Positions 1 to 11,900 are shown, counted from the first letter of the stretch. The stretch: DNA of 64,000 bases from Ectocarpus siliculosus (GCA_000310025.1 FN648415.1:118800-182799), one strand, 5' to 3'. Numbers and translations are program-made. The notes: generated by a model not told the origin, from the sequence alone.

Positions 1-57
1 AGTGAGGCCGGAACGAGATAATGTCCGGAGGTGTCGCGACCCCCCCCCCCCCCCCCC

Positions 58-157
58 NNNNNNNNNNNNNNNNNNNNNNNNNNNNNNNNNNNNNNNNNNN
101 NNNNNNNNNNNNNNNNNNNNNNNNNNNNNNNNNNNNNNNNNNNNNNNNNNNNNNNNN
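58..157. other. Assembly gap of exactly 100 N
   Basis: The run is flanked on both sides by long poly-C. The round length suggests a gap of unknown true size. Apparent open frames crossing it are artefacts. Confidence 0.98.
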
Positions 158-182
158 CCCCCCCCCCCCCCCCCGCCCCCCC

Positions 183-236
183 CCCCTCGAGCCAGCGCGT
201 GGTCTGCTAAGTCATAATATATGTACCTATTTATTT
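183..236 (+). repeat. Left copy of an inverted terminal-like sequence
   Basis: Starting with TCGAGCCAGCGC after a poly-C tract, this stretch is repeated in inverted orientation at about 8590-8645, also next to a poly-C/G tract. Similarity runs over about 50 bp with several mismatches. The pair may be the ends of one 8.4-kb element holding the recombinase remnant, or two copies of a common repeat. Confidence 0.5.
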
Positions 237-1037
237 TGGTTTCTTTGGAATTGCTTCATTATTTCTTCGGTTTCTAGGCTACGTGTTGGGGAGAGAGACG
301 CACGAAACGCCCATCGTCTCTCCGGCCGCGTTAGCTGCGAAGGCCGGCGTCAACTGTTACAATTCCATCTCTCTCCCCATAAATACTAGCCGGGGGACTA
401 CGACTGCAACGGCAGGAGTCCCAAAACTGACCAAGTCCTCAAATGGTACACACCATTCTACAACACCCGACTAGATACCGAATACTCCCGAACTTATGCC
501 CCCACCTTCGAAAGAAAAGGGATGGGAGGGCGGGATTTTCTAAACTGCCGCCGCTACTGCGTTAGGCGGCTGCTGTTGTACTTCCGTTGCTTCACGCGCT
601 CTGTAGCTCTCACACGTTACCCGACTTTGCTACAGCCCCCGCGTGGACTCGATCACGGAATGACATGCCCAGATATAGACTACAATGATAAATCCAAACA
701 CCGTGACCCTGGGTTTCCGATAGAAATGAAGCAAATTCTAACTCGACTGTTACAAAATAAACACCAGTTTGTTCTATCTGCTCTTCGAACAAACCTCCCT
801 TTTATTTTGTTTTCTTTCGAATTGCTTCATTATTTCTTCGGTTTCTAGGCTACGTGTTGGGGAGAGAGACGCACGAAACGCCCATCTTCTCTCCGGCCGC
901 GTTAGCTGCGAAGGCCGGCGTCAACTCTTACAAATCCATCTCTCTCCCCATAAATACTAGCCGGGGGACAACGACTGCAACCGCAGGAGTCCCAAAACTG
1001 ACCAAGTCCTCAAAAGGTACACACCATTCTACAACAA
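230..1037 (+). repeat. Direct repeat pair (about 235 bp) flanking a 0.3-kb dispersed repeat
   Basis: The sequence at about 230-467 recurs at about 803-1037 in the same orientation with few differences. Both copies carry the words GGCTACGTGTTGGGGAGAG and TAAATACTAGCCGGGGGAC. Between them, about 532-799 is a second repeat that recurs at about 6289-6556. No coding potential is apparent. The arrangement resembles a short direct terminal repeat unit, but no primer-binding site or purine tract was recognised, so I leave the class open. Confidence 0.7.
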
Positions 1038-1122
1038 CCACATCGAGGTCAGTTTCTGGACGACTACCGAATAACTCAACTATGCGTTCCCCATACTGTC
1101 CCCTCCCCCGGCTGTCTCGATA

Positions 1123-2121
1123 CTATCCTGCTGCCGTCTGTAAGTTCCGTGACACTCGCCGCGAATCCTCTACATTGTTTCGCGCATACAGCTTGTAGGC
1201 ATTCGACCTCCACTTCCCTTCTCTCTGAATCACTCGTTCTGCGATGTCTCCGCCCGATGCAAGAGCCGTCGCGTCTCCAATTCGCAACGAGTGCAACGCG
1301 TACTCGTGGGGGTTGCGTCTCGACTTCGCTACCACTTCTCGTACTGCACGGAGGGCAGCACTATACTTCACTACTCTCACTGCTCTTCCACTGCGGTACG
1401 GAGCCAACGGAGCGGAGTCAGGCAACGTCGCATGACACGACAATAGCTCCACCACAAGAGCCACCGCGCCGCCGCGTGCTCTCACACCTGACTGCGGTCC
1501 GGTGATTTCGTCTCGCGTACGAACCCGTATGTTGCCTTTCTGCTCTTGATCGGCCTTGTGCCCTCTAAACCTCATTTCGACACGGTCTGCTCTACGACAG
1601 TGACTAAAGTCTAGTTGCGTCCCGTCGGCAAACAAATATTTGTCCGCCCTCGTAAGACGGTGTGCCTCATGCACCCTGCCCGCGTCTTAGGGTTAGGGTT
1701 AGGGTTAGGGTTAGGACAGGTCTAGCTCGACCGAAGCTTCCAGCCTACAAGTATGAAAATGTTGCACAGCCGTGAGTTTTCCGGATATTGTATTCGCTAG
1801 GTTACCCTCAGACTCGAAACACCAGGCTACGAAGTCTACCAACTCCCACACATGAAGGTCCCTGGCACGTTGCCCTAAAAACTTGGGCTTCTCCGTCAGC
1901 CTCCGAAACGTGCACCAAGATTTGAAGCCTGACGTGCACGTCCTTCTAGACAGCTGAGTGCTCGACGAGCTGGATGCCAAGACGTCGGTAACGAGTCCTG
2001 TCCTGCCTATCCCAGGTCCTGAACCTGCTGATTGCCCTGGGCCAACCTCGTGTAGACCGGCGTGCTGCCGTTCGATTTGGCCGCATGTGCGCTGCCAACT
2101 GAGGTAGCCCCCCCCCGCCAC
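1123..2121 (-). pseudogene. Tyrosine recombinase of a mobile element, middle deleted
   Basis: Two minus-strand pieces make up most of a tyrosine recombinase. The upstream piece (1711-2121) carries the helical core-binding domain, with ELVDFVAWCFESEG and a following AVQHFH motif. The downstream piece (1123 to about 1686) carries the catalytic C-terminus: a possible conserved Lys in RGHKADQ, the box with HSLR (HxxR), then GGD, GKW and a catalytic Tyr in YKLYARNN. Expected catalytic order is R-K-HxxR-W-Y. The segment that should hold the first catalytic Arg is missing and is replaced by a 29-bp telomeric run whose first codon in frame is a TAA stop. The family is that of Crypton- or DIRS-like recombinases common in algal and oomycete genomes; which one cannot be decided here. 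The protein cannot work as it stands. Confidence 0.8.
1687..1715 (+). repeat. Interstitial telomeric repeat, four TTAGGG units plus TTAGG
   Basis: Four perfect TTAGGG units and a partial fifth sit exactly at the break in the recombinase coding sequence. They are perfect and short with single-copy DNA on both sides, so this is not a chromosome end. Insertion during repair of a double-strand break is the simplest origin. Confidence 0.9.
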
Positions 2122-3170
2122 GCGGGAGAGCTCGCACTTCTATTTGTCTTTCCCGTGGGTGAAGAAATCAGCGGCTTTGGGCCTCGCGCCGCCCTCGCCA
2201 GCGGCGCGCGCCTCTCCTCCGCACCCTCCCCCGTTGCCGTGGCCAACGTTGCGACCACGGTCTTCGACCCGGAAGTTTGAGAGCGTGTCGAGCGATGCCG
2301 CCACTTTCTCTGTCACCAGAACGCCTTTTGCCAGCCAAGGATTGCCACTTCGGCTCCGACAGTTTTGCAACTGCCGGAGGCCGTCCGAGGATGAGCCACG
2401 CTTTTACCCGGCGGAGGCCCCCCTGCATCCGCGCCCTATCCTTTGCCGCAGCCTTAGCAGCCTCGGCGCTGGGTACAGCGGGGGGCCGAGATGCCGGTGG
2501 TGGGGCGGTTGTGCCCACCAGTTGCACCTCCCCCTAAAGGCCAGGTCCTGCTGCTTGGGTGGCGATCAGGTCGTCGATCGATGCTTGAAGCTACTGGCGA
2601 TCGCCGCCAGCCTCGTCGCGCTCCCGCTGCAGCTCCTCCCTCAGGCCGTCCACCAGCCCACGGAGAGGAGCGAGCTCAGTCTCGTCAGCGGGGGGGGTCC
2701 CCGTGGGTGCCTGTCCCTGTCCCTCGCGACGAGAATACCGCTCGACGCCTCGCGGGAGTACGTGATCCGCTCCGCGTCGAGGGGCGAGCCGTCGAGCTCG
2801 CCACCGATCGCGCCGTAGACCTCGTGCGTGGTGTCGAGGGTGTCGCCGCCCGACCTCGCCCTGCTTGCCCGGCCGCAGCCCTGCCGCTCCGCGTGGAGGC
2901 CCGTGTCGGCATCTGGTCGCGGTTGGAGTCGTAGAAGCAGCGAACCGGCGGCAGGCGGCGGGCGAACGTCAGGGCGGCGTTGCGGGAACACTTGTTTTCC
3001 TCTTCATGGTGAGCGTGGTCGATCGCGCGCCTGGATCTGCAGTTAGAATGCTCTACAAGTTCCAATCTTCGGCGGAAATATCTGACGAGGCTCTGCGTCG
3101 GGCCCAGAACGACGCGTTGTTATATCGCGAGCTCGCGTTGGTTCGTTCTCGACGCCTGTAGATTGAGTGG
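2122..3170 (-). pseudogene. GC-rich degenerate coding stretch upstream of the recombinase
   Basis: The base composition rises sharply to GC-rich here. On the minus strand several open stretches in different frames read like one decayed protein: around 2580-2690 a Leu/Glu/Arg-rich piece typical of a coiled coil (GLVDGLREELQRERDEAG), interrupted downstream by in-frame stops, and around 2690-2850 an acidic piece in another frame. It lies directly upstream of the recombinase remnant in the same orientation, so it may be the element's companion (gag-like) gene. The order of frames implies at least two frameshifts and two stops. I do not recognise a family; a decayed host gene is possible. Confidence 0.35.
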
Positions 3171-4403
3171 AGTGATTGTTGCTGCTTACGCTACGGTCAA
3201 TGGGGGTCCCGTATCTCGACAATCCCGAATATTCCTCCGCACGTGTTTTTGGAGGTGTTGAGTAGAGGGGGTATTAAAGGCCACCCGAGTGTTAACGACC
3301 ACCTGGCTTAAAAATTCATATCTTGCCAACAATATCGGGGAATGCCTTTTTTTCTTGTTGTCATGGACCATGCCGATCGTTTAAGCGCAAGTTTGCTCCA
3401 GCTGGATATAAACTGAGCCCTCTACAGCGTTCGGCGCCAAGGTGGCGTACGATATCCCAGCCTTTCTCGATTTATTTTTTTTCCAGCCGCTAAGGGCGTA
3501 TGTATGTTAACGAAGGGCCGAAATCAAAATCGGAAAAAAAATCGAATCAAAATCGAGATCTGATTGGTCGAATATCTGCGACCTCCTGACGACGCCCTTT
3601 GATTTTTAGAAGTTCCTCTGTCTGGGAAGAAGTCCCAGGGGACTTTTTCTATCAAAATCAAAATCAAAGAGGCAAGGAGTTCAAGGAGTTTGCCGCGAGG
3701 CCGCTGCAAAGCAAGTGCATGACACGACCTGCTGCACACTGCTCATACAGGGGCTATCGGCACCCTACCACCGAGACCATGGCCATTATTTGAATCCAGA
3801 AGGATATACTCGCCGGCAAGCTATAAACAGGCCGGCTCGTTGGGTACTCGAGGAGAAATGCCGATCGTGACAAGCGGTGAACGGACTGACGATCAGAACA
3901 GGGCTGCGCGGCTTTTCCGGGCTGTTCCGTGCGGGAGAGGGCAGTTGCAACCTTTTTTCTCCACACTCACGATACCCCATGGCATCTAACCTTGTACGAG
4001 ACAGATGGTGGGTAAAGCTACCTCCTTTTTTTTTCTATAAACAGCCAAACGAAAACCAGGGGATTCTTCGTTTTTGTCCCCGGGTAAGCATGTTTATTTA
4101 TTTTTTTATTCTTTATTGTTTGTGCCAAAGGAGAAGTTCTGGGAAGCAGTAGAACGAGCGCAATCACTAGTATTCAAGGTAGCCGTTAATACCCTCCGGG
4201 CCGTGTTTTCCCTCAATATTACATCTTCAACTTGGGCAAACGGCTACCGCTGTACCTTGTCACTTATAACGATTTTCCTTCTTTTTATTTTTAGTTACGG
4301 GATAGATGGTAATGTTAGCTATTGTTCGATATTTAAATATCATCGTAACTCGTTATATTGCCACAGAACGAGCTCTTGGCACCAGGGGTAGCTTAAGTGG
4401 CCT
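3171..4403. other. Unassigned; A/T-rich simple stretches
   Basis: No convincing gene. Two patches around 3520-3560 and 3650-3670 repeat the word AAAATCAAAATC. Open frames on both strands are short and low in complexity. Confidence 0.6.
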
Positions 4404-5450
4404 TTAACCTTTACGTGAGTACAGGCCGATTCAGCTCCGTCCTCAGCGCCGATAACTTTGCGTGCCGAAAGATCGCCGTTGTGCCTCGGCTAAGAGCAAA
4501 CAACTACGTAGAGACCAGCAGGGAGACACAGGCAGCCCACCCCAAAAGCGCGCTTATCAGCAATGCGCACAGGACTCACATAGCACAGCACTATTCACCC
4601 ATGCCTCATCTCTCTGACGTGGGGGCAGATATCCTTGCCAGATCCAATCTACTGCCTACCGATACTGCTGTAGTCTCAAGATTCAAACGCACAATACCAT
4701 CGGAGGGTACATACAGCCCGGTGCCGCATCCGATGCGAGAGCAGAGAAAGCGCGCACCGGAGCCGATGCTAACGTACTGCCTCGGTGCTTGATGTTGTTG
4801 TGGTTGCGGTGCGTGTGGTTCCCAGTATTGGGAGTGAAGGGTGGTCCGTCTGCTGTGTGCAAAATTTCGCTCAAAGACAAAGGTTTTCGGGACTACAGCT
4901 CCGATACCAGCTCCGATCACAGCTCTCTATTTGTAGTACAGATTAGTGGGTAATTCTCTCGATTCTCTGGTGAGCGGGCCGTTTCTTTTTTCGTCGATCT
5001 GGCGCTTCTGTGAGGCGGTCTCCCGTCCGCGTCTTCGCATCTAGCGCCGCTAGCATATATATGCGCTTGCCCTATGCTCTGTCCAAGGATGAGGTGGAAA
5101 AGATGTGCCAACAGGTATTGCTTGCACAGGTACATCCTGTGTGCGGACGGTTGCTGTCGGAGACAGGCATGCACACCTGCTCAGGAACTACTGCTGCTGT
5201 ACAGTCTAATTCTTTTCGCAAAACTGCTACTGCTGTACAGCAGTAGTACTACTGTACTCCTGTTCGTCACCCTTTTACATTTACCGCGTCCCCATCCCTG
5301 TGAGCCCCACACATGGACCCACTGCTGCACCATCCTTGCCGCCGTGATTTATGGGTGTACACGCATGCTTGGGAGATCTTTGACGGCAGAGAGCCAGTTG
5401 TGGGGAAAATGAAAACAAAAATCAAATGAACCCAGTCACGCAAGGGTTAG
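4404..5450 (+). mobile_element. piggyBac-like miniature element, uninterrupted copy
   Basis: The element spans 4408-5446 (1039 bp). It is preceded by TTAA (4404-4407) and followed by TTAG (5447-5450). Its ends are short inverted repeats: CCTTTACGTGA at the left and the complement of CCCTTGCGTGACT at the right. A second copy in inverted orientation occupies 50741-59365, is interrupted by an LTR retrotransposon, and is flanked by TTAA on both sides. TTAA duplication and CC-rich termini are the hallmarks of the piggyBac superfamily. No transposase is encoded, so it would need one in trans. Internal CAGCAGTAG/CTACTGCTG words near 5190-5260 form small hairpins. The right flank TTAG is presumably a mutated TTAA. 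Confidence 0.65.
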
Positions 5451-5504
5451 TACCCGCCTCTACTCTTTATCCAATACGGTAATGCCAGACGCCTACCGCA
5501 CGCG

Positions 5505-6140
5505 TGCTTCACTCATTGGCGTGTCCCGTGCTGACGCCCAGGCGACTTCACAATATGGAGAGTGCGCAGATGACATACTTTGGATGTGCTTTTTTTTTCT
5601 CTCTCTTCAGAGCACTAACGATGGATTTTCTTTTTTTTTAACCTTGGATTCGGGCAACCCCAGTTCGCAGCGACACGGGTGCTTCCGCTCATTGGCGCGT
5701 CCCGTGCTGATACGTGTTTGTTGTTTTTATCGATGCGTTGGATACGGTGAACTCCACTTGCGAACAGCGCGGGTGCTTCCACTCATTGGCGCGTCCCGTG
5801 CTGATACGTGTACGTTTTTTTTTTGTTTTTCGGTGAGATCGGTTAACTCTACTCGCCAACAGCACGAGTGCTTCCACTCATTGGCGCGTCCCGTGCTGAG
5901 GCTGACATCACATATGCAGCACGGGTGCTTCCACTCATTGGCGCGTCCCGTACTGATACATTATTTGTGGTCTTTTTCCTTCCGATGCGTTGAATTCGGT
6001 GAACTCTACTCGCCAACAGCGCGGGTGCTTCCACTCGTTGGCGTGTCCCGTGCTGAGGCTGACAGCACACATGTAGCACGGTTGTTTCCACTCATTGGCG
6101 CGTCTCGTGCTGAGGCTGACAGCGCACATGCAACACATTG
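5505..6140 (+). repeat. Seven-copy interspersed tandem array
   Basis: The word GGCGCGTCCCGTGCTGA, with variants, occurs near 5517, 5692, 5787, 5881, 5940, 6036 and 6095, always preceded by a CACTCATT-like word. Spacings alternate near 95 and 58 bp in the second half, so two spacer types are shuffled between a common core. An open frame crosses the array, but its protein is only the translated repeat. Confidence 0.8.
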
Positions 6141-6288
6141 CGGTTACCACAAGAGTAGCGGGACGCGGGAAGGAGCACGGCAGACACGATGGATGTTGGA
6201 CACGGACCCGATTACACACCTTATATGGAGGGTCCCGAGCGCGCGCTGGTCGCTTCCCCAATGCTTGCGCCGCGTCCCGTCCCGTCCA

Positions 6289-6556
6289 TTTTCTAAACTG
6301 CCGCCGCTACGGCGTTAGGCGGCTGCTGCTGTCCTTCCGTTGCTTCACGCGCTCTGTAGCTCTCACACGTTACCCGACCTTGCTACAGCCCCTGCGTGGA
6401 CTCGACCACGGAATGACATCCCCAGCTATAGACTACAATGATAAATCCAAACACCGTGACCCTGGGTTTCCGATAGAAAATGAAGCCAAATTCTAATTCG
6501 ACTGTTACAAAATAAACACCAGGTTGTTCTATCTGCTCTTCGAACAAACCTTCTCA
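6289..6556 (+). repeat. Second copy of the 0.27-kb dispersed repeat
   Basis: Closely matches 532-799 in the same orientation, from TTTCTAAACTGCCGCCGCTA to CTCTTCGAACAAACC. Differences are single bases and a one-base insertion. No coding potential recognised. Confidence 0.85.
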
Positions 6557-8394
6557 TTTTTACAATGCGCTCGCTCCAACGACCATCACACAAACTTGCC
6601 AATAATACGATGGGTAGCGGATAGCTCTGACAACGCCCACCAGGTTGAGAGTCATGGCGTCCACGCTTGCAAGGTAAGAGGGTGAGCAGCTGACGGTACC
6701 AATTTCGCATCTCACACAAACAAGCACGAACTGCTGTCGCATTCATGATTATATTGGCACGTGTTGGGTACGGGTTTCGCAGTCTTCCCATCAAAACATA
6801 ACAAAAACAAAAAAAAACGGTATGCCGAAGGGTGTCGTGTGTGTGAAAGAGAGAGCAAGTAAACATAACGCATACACACAATGATATATTTGAACGACAT
6901 GTAAATTTAATGTGTACATGCCAAAATAGAGTGAGGCGACCGCCACGACACGACGTGAAAATCACATTATTTTTTCGATGTGGTAATCGATCAGGCTATC
7001 AGATGCGTTGGGGAGCGAGGCCCTCGTTCTTGAGATGCTGGGGAGCTTCTCTGGCTGCTGCCTCCCTGCTGTGTACGTGCATGATTGCGGGACGTTGGAC
7101 AACCACACCTGCCCATAACAATTTGAATGTTTGAATATGTTGACCGCAGGTTCCGCGAGATATCACACCCCGCGTGGTGACCAATTGGTTCAAACGTTAC
7201 CACACAAGTGCTCGTGTGGTGTATCGGGTGTGCTATCGCATTCTACAGGGACACCTGGATTGAATGTGAATGCATCTAATCCAACCTTTGCAGCATTGCC
7301 CGTGCTGTACTCTGTTGGGCGTTTGTACACCGGAAATGTTTCGGCTGATGCTACAGGACCTGAGATTCAACTGTTCCCGGAAATCTACACAAGAGAAAGC
7401 GCCACGAAAAGCGCGCATGAACGCACATGGTCTCACACGGCTGGCCTACCCGAAAGGCTTGCCTATCGGCGCACCCTGCGCGGTTTGGTCGTACTATGAC
7501 TTGTGGGCAATAGGTCGCGTTGCACGCTTTCAATGACTAAACTACGACCACAATGAACGGACATGATGCCAATGTTTGCTGAACGGACACTGAAATTCGT
7601 TTTTTATTTTTCCGAAATGGGTCGACAAGAAACAAAAGCGGTAAAGACATTTGAGACGGTGAACATATGAAAGGAGAGAAACAGCGCACAACGTCGCACA
7701 GGGCCGATCACGTTTGTGACGTAGTCACTGCGCTCGGAGGGTGATTAAATTTGGCGAGGGACCACGAATAACGATGCCTACCGAGGCATCCTCAAGATAC
7801 GAGGTATCCTCAAGATATCGTGAGGAGAGCACCGTAGGACGATATCGGTGTGTTGGTGACAGTCAGCCACACCCTCTGTGTTTCGATTATCGAACTTGCT
7901 CTAGAAGACGAAAAGACAGATGAAGAGTGATGAAGACAGGAAGACGGCAAACCGGTCAGCGTGAAGACGAGAGACACAACAGCGCGCGCGCATGGTTGCA
8001 TGTGCCGCAATCTTGTAGCGTATGCTATTGCGCCCGGAAGTCGACCTACTCAAGATATCGCGAAAGGTGTGTCGTGATGTAGGTCGACAACGGGTTGTTG
8101 ATTGCTGCAAACAAAAGCTGGCATAAAATCCGAGTCTTCTTAACAGAGCGATGACGATCGTGACACGGCAAACCAGTGAAGACGAGATAATACAGGGCTT
8201 ATTTATGACGTACGCCACGTACTTCAAGCGGAGTTGATCAAAATTGGCGGCTGGCCATGATTTGGGATGCCCTATCAAACAATAGTACGGATGTCACGAG
8301 CCGTGCGCCATAGATGAAGATCGGCTTTCGAGGGGCAGTCGGGCAAGGGTGGGGGGATCGGAAGAGGGTTACTGCGACAAAGCCGGATTTAGGT
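6557..8394. other. Unassigned; a few short open frames
   Basis: Plus-strand open stretches at 7131-7499 and 7270-7536 overlap in different frames. Neither matches a family I know, and no consistent splice structure was found. Around 7790-7820 the word TCCTCAAGATA is duplicated. I see no RNA gene here. Confidence 0.5.
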
Positions 8395-8600
8395 CGGAGA
8401 GACTGAACGCTTCAGAAATAGAGGCTAATAGAGTACGGCCGTCTTCCCTGCTTTAGAAATAGAGGTTAATAGAGTACGGCCGTCTTCCCTCTGTGTACTT
8501 CACTCCCTCCAAAACCCTTGCCATCATCCGTCTGGTTATGGCCGCCCGCCCAGTAAGGGAGGGGAGCCAATCCTTAACTCTAGTCATTATTAAAATAAAG
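8395..8600 (-). repeat. End of dispersed repeat family with terminus AGGGTTAAGGATTGG
   Basis: A 40-bp tandem pair (words GAGTACGGCCGTCTTCC at about 8432 and 8472) is followed by GGGAGGGGAGCCAATCCTTAAC. The complement matches the start of copies at 15853 and 37583, and the 26604 end has the same sequence. It lies beside the inverted end at 8590-8645. Confidence 0.65.
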
Positions 8601-8610
8601 TAAACATATT

Positions 8611-8955
8611 ATGACTTGGCAGAACATGCGCTGGCTCGAGGGGGGGGGTCCGGTGGGGGGGTTACCCTCCCCCGGCACTCGTATCGTGACCCAGCAGACA
8701 ACGCGTGCGATGGACCAAGCATACTACGCGTGTGATGAACCCAGCCAACCACGCTGGGGGGGTTACCTCTTCCTCGTGTTACCGGACGATGTCTTGCAGG
8801 ACAGAGAGTTAGCAAGAGATTTCTTCAAGGAGGCGTTCCAACAGCCCATCGATGCCATCAAAGCTCTAGCCGACATGCGACAAAGGGCGCCGGCCACTGT
8901 TACGGTTAATGTGAGGGGTAGGGGAGTTGCGTACGCTACACTGTGGGACGAATGA
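8611..8955 (+). CDS. Small open frame, function unknown
   Basis: The open frame codes for about 114 residues, but its first 35 codons translate the poly-G tract and a degenerate tandem repeat (ACCCAGCAGACAACGCGTG-like words at about 8690 and 8740), so the true start is uncertain. The last 75 residues look protein-like and helical, with a segment around DRELARDFFKEAFQQPIDAI and a C-terminal strand-rich part. I do not recognise a family. It lies just outside the inverted sequence at 8590-8645. It could be an exon of a longer gene or chance coding. Confidence 0.3.
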   Translation: MTWQNMRWLEGGGPVGGLPSPGTRIVTQQTTRAMDQAYYACDEPSQPRWGGYLFLVLPDDVLQDRELARDFFKEAFQQPIDAIKALADMRQRAPATVTVNVRGRGVAYATLWDE

Positions 8956-11900
8956 TGGTCATACAACGTCCCAGACTGGTAGGCGGGTGTATGGCCTGGA
9001 GGTCTGTACAACGGTTTGGGTGAGGCAACGTGTGTGGGGGGTAGTATGCACTCGCTGAGCGGTCGAACCATTAATCATCTTGTGCAACATAGCCAAGTGG
9101 CTACGAACAAAGAGAAGAAAGGCACACCGGTGTGTGACGAAGCACATAAGGAACTCTTGGAGAGGGGAACATGACGCTGCCGCGCATGAACTGTCGTTGA
9201 GTACATGCGAGCAACACGGCACTCCTGTGACGCACACTGCACGACGCTCGAATCCCCGTGAAGTGCCTTCGAGCGAATCGAGTCACGCGGCACTGTGACC
9301 GCACACTGCACCGCGCCCGAAACCCCGTGAAGTGTCTGCCAGCGAAGCGAGTTACGATCCCACTATGTCTTACTTCAAAACCATTACACCAACAACACAT
9401 CAAACCAGGCTATGAATTGTTTGCGCTCTCGTGTGCCCACCAACAACCTGTTACACTCCATAAAGTATGCGCATGTCGAGAAGGTCGAGCGCGCATCCCT
9501 TCGTACACTCCTTTCGGTGTCGCAACAGATTACCCCACGCAAATAAGGGCAATGACAAGTATAAATAAACGAACGTCGATGTTCAACATCTTGCAGAACA
9601 CTTGTCTCAGCGTGGCGGCGGAAGCCCCTCAAAACCCTTGTACCCTATCCTTCGTTTCTTCGTGCGTTTCCGGCTATCACGGTTCTTCTGCATAACCGCT
9701 GTAAAAATCTAAACGCATCGGCGTAGCGGCCACGCCTAACACCAGGTTGTTTATGATTGAGTACCGCAGTAACGTCGCGTACGGGCTGTATGTCATTTCC
9801 AACGTAATTTCCAAGAGTATTAGATCACCATGTCGCGCAAACGTTAAACCTGTCGCCCCCGTGGTTCAGATCGTAACCTCGAAAGCACGTTGTGGATAGG
9901 GTCTCGAGTTCGATCTCGGTCGAGGTGCATTGTTCCAACTTTCCAGATTACTCTTAGAAATAGCTGCAGACGCTCGGCCGTGAGCGAAAAAGGATAGGGG
10001 GAGGTCTAATGTCACAGGGACTCTCATTAGTTGACAGAGTCGAGGCATCTTTTCCCACGTTGCCTTTCCTGTGCCAAACTACGCGTGATCTTCCGAGCTT
10101 GTGCGAGAACAACATTTTGTTCGATGTACTGACATTTGCTTTGAATCAACTTCTCATTTTGCTTCCACAGCGTTTTCCCGAGAAAGGCTTGAAGAGCAGG
10201 CGACACTCGCTCCGGTCAGGATGTGGGCAAACATATGGCAAATATTGGGAGTCACCATGATTCCAATATTTACGGTAAGTGCAAGCGATTGCCATCGTCA
10301 ACATACTGGCGACAATACTTGAGTTTGAGGCCACGATGTTTGCATGTTCATCCCTCCCAATCCCAGCAAGAACTACTGTTTGACTGGGAATGTTTTCTCC
10401 TCACCCAACGGTGAGGGAGGACGCAAGACGGTATCACGGATTAGGTCTAAGGTTTCGCATGCGGCAAGAGACGGCAAAGCGTTGGAGGCAGAGGGGACTC
10501 GCATGGAATTTGCTCCTGGTACAGTGGTTGCCTTTCGCCCATGTCAATGGCTTTCCTACAAAGAGGGTGCCCACGACACTTTCAACAGGTGGGAACTGGG
10601 TTGTCTATGGCAAGCAGGGCGGAAGACGCAGGCGTGATCGCTGTTCGAGATGGAGTCGTGGTGCAGGTGTGTCGGACATGTTGGTGCCACCCCCTTCGAT
10701 ACCCCTCTGCGCTAATCTCTCCATTTTCTCACAACCTCGCTGCTTGGCTAAAACCTTCTTGTCGTCGGTGTGCATAGTACTTCTTTTGGTTCCGGGGCGT
10801 GTTGGTACTTCTTGAACCAGGAAACGCCTTGTTGGTGTTCCTTAGCTAGTGGACTTAGCGGCGTATGGCTCCAGCTTTTTGCCCCACATATGTCATGGTG
10901 ATGATATCATCACTGGCCATGCGTACGTTTTTCTGGCGCAGCAATTAAAATCGATAAGAATGCGCGGCAATTAAAATTACAGAAGTTGAGGCGTGGGTGG
11001 CCAGATTGCGCCATTGCAAAATTCGTATCCTGCACGTCTGCTCTTGATGAGGTGTCCGAGCGTAATTAATCCGCACAAAGTTCGAGACCCGTCACAGGGG
11101 CAGAAGGAAGCACACCGTCCCCTTGTTGTGTGTTACAACCAAGCTCGTGCCATTCGAGCCGCGAAGAAGGCTAGACAACATGTCAACGCCGTTTGCTACG
11201 CTGGCGGTACCGTTCCAGCTTTATCACTAGGTAAAGGTTTCCGAGCTGTGCTTACTGATTCTTCGTTGAAAATCGAAAATTGCCATTGCTTTTTCCGTTG
11301 CGCCCACGCCAGAACGCATGGGACAATTTCCGAACCAAACATGGATGCAAACAACACGCCATCTTTTTCGATAATTTTTCTCGTCGAGCTCTGCCCATGT
11401 GCACATGCACCAATCGTGCTGTTTTCGTGGGTTGTCGGTTGTTGTTTCTTGCGCGAATAACGAGCAGGACAAAGGATGCCCGCATGCCATATCACCGGAC
11501 GAGGCGGACATCAGGAAGTCTACCCCGTCCTGGCCGGGTGGTGTTTTGACTCTCACTTCCCTCTACCAAGTAGGTGAGCGTTTCCGGCTGAGTAGTACGC
11601 ATTTCCCTCTTCTTAGGGATGCTAGCTGCGGTATTCTCAGATAGTGCTCTGATAGATGCTCTGGTTGAATTGAACGGAAAAATGATAATCTAGACACAGT
11701 TCGGGTTTGCTGGTAGTGTGTGTACTACTCCCGAACTGAGATGAGTAGAATATCTGTACGTTGTCGAATTAGTCAAAGACCAAGAAGCTGGTTGGTTCAT
11801 CGTCACCATCAAATCCCTTTCAAGCAAATCTCCGTGATCGGAACCACTAACAACCGATCGAAGACCAATGAAAAGAAAAGTATGATCGAAAACCAATGAA

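Noticed and set aside
1687-1715. True chromosome end
   Set aside because: Only 29 bp of repeat with coding sequence of the same gene on both sides.
5482-6318. Long plus-strand open frame (278 codons)
   Set aside because: It is the translation of the tandem array; the residues repeat with the DNA and the composition is not protein-like.
9858-9935. tRNA-like segment with A-box- and B-box-like words (GTGGTTCAGATCG and GAGTTCGATCTC)
   Set aside because: The acceptor arms do not pair and no proper anticodon arm can be drawn. It could be a decayed tRNA-derived element but not a gene.
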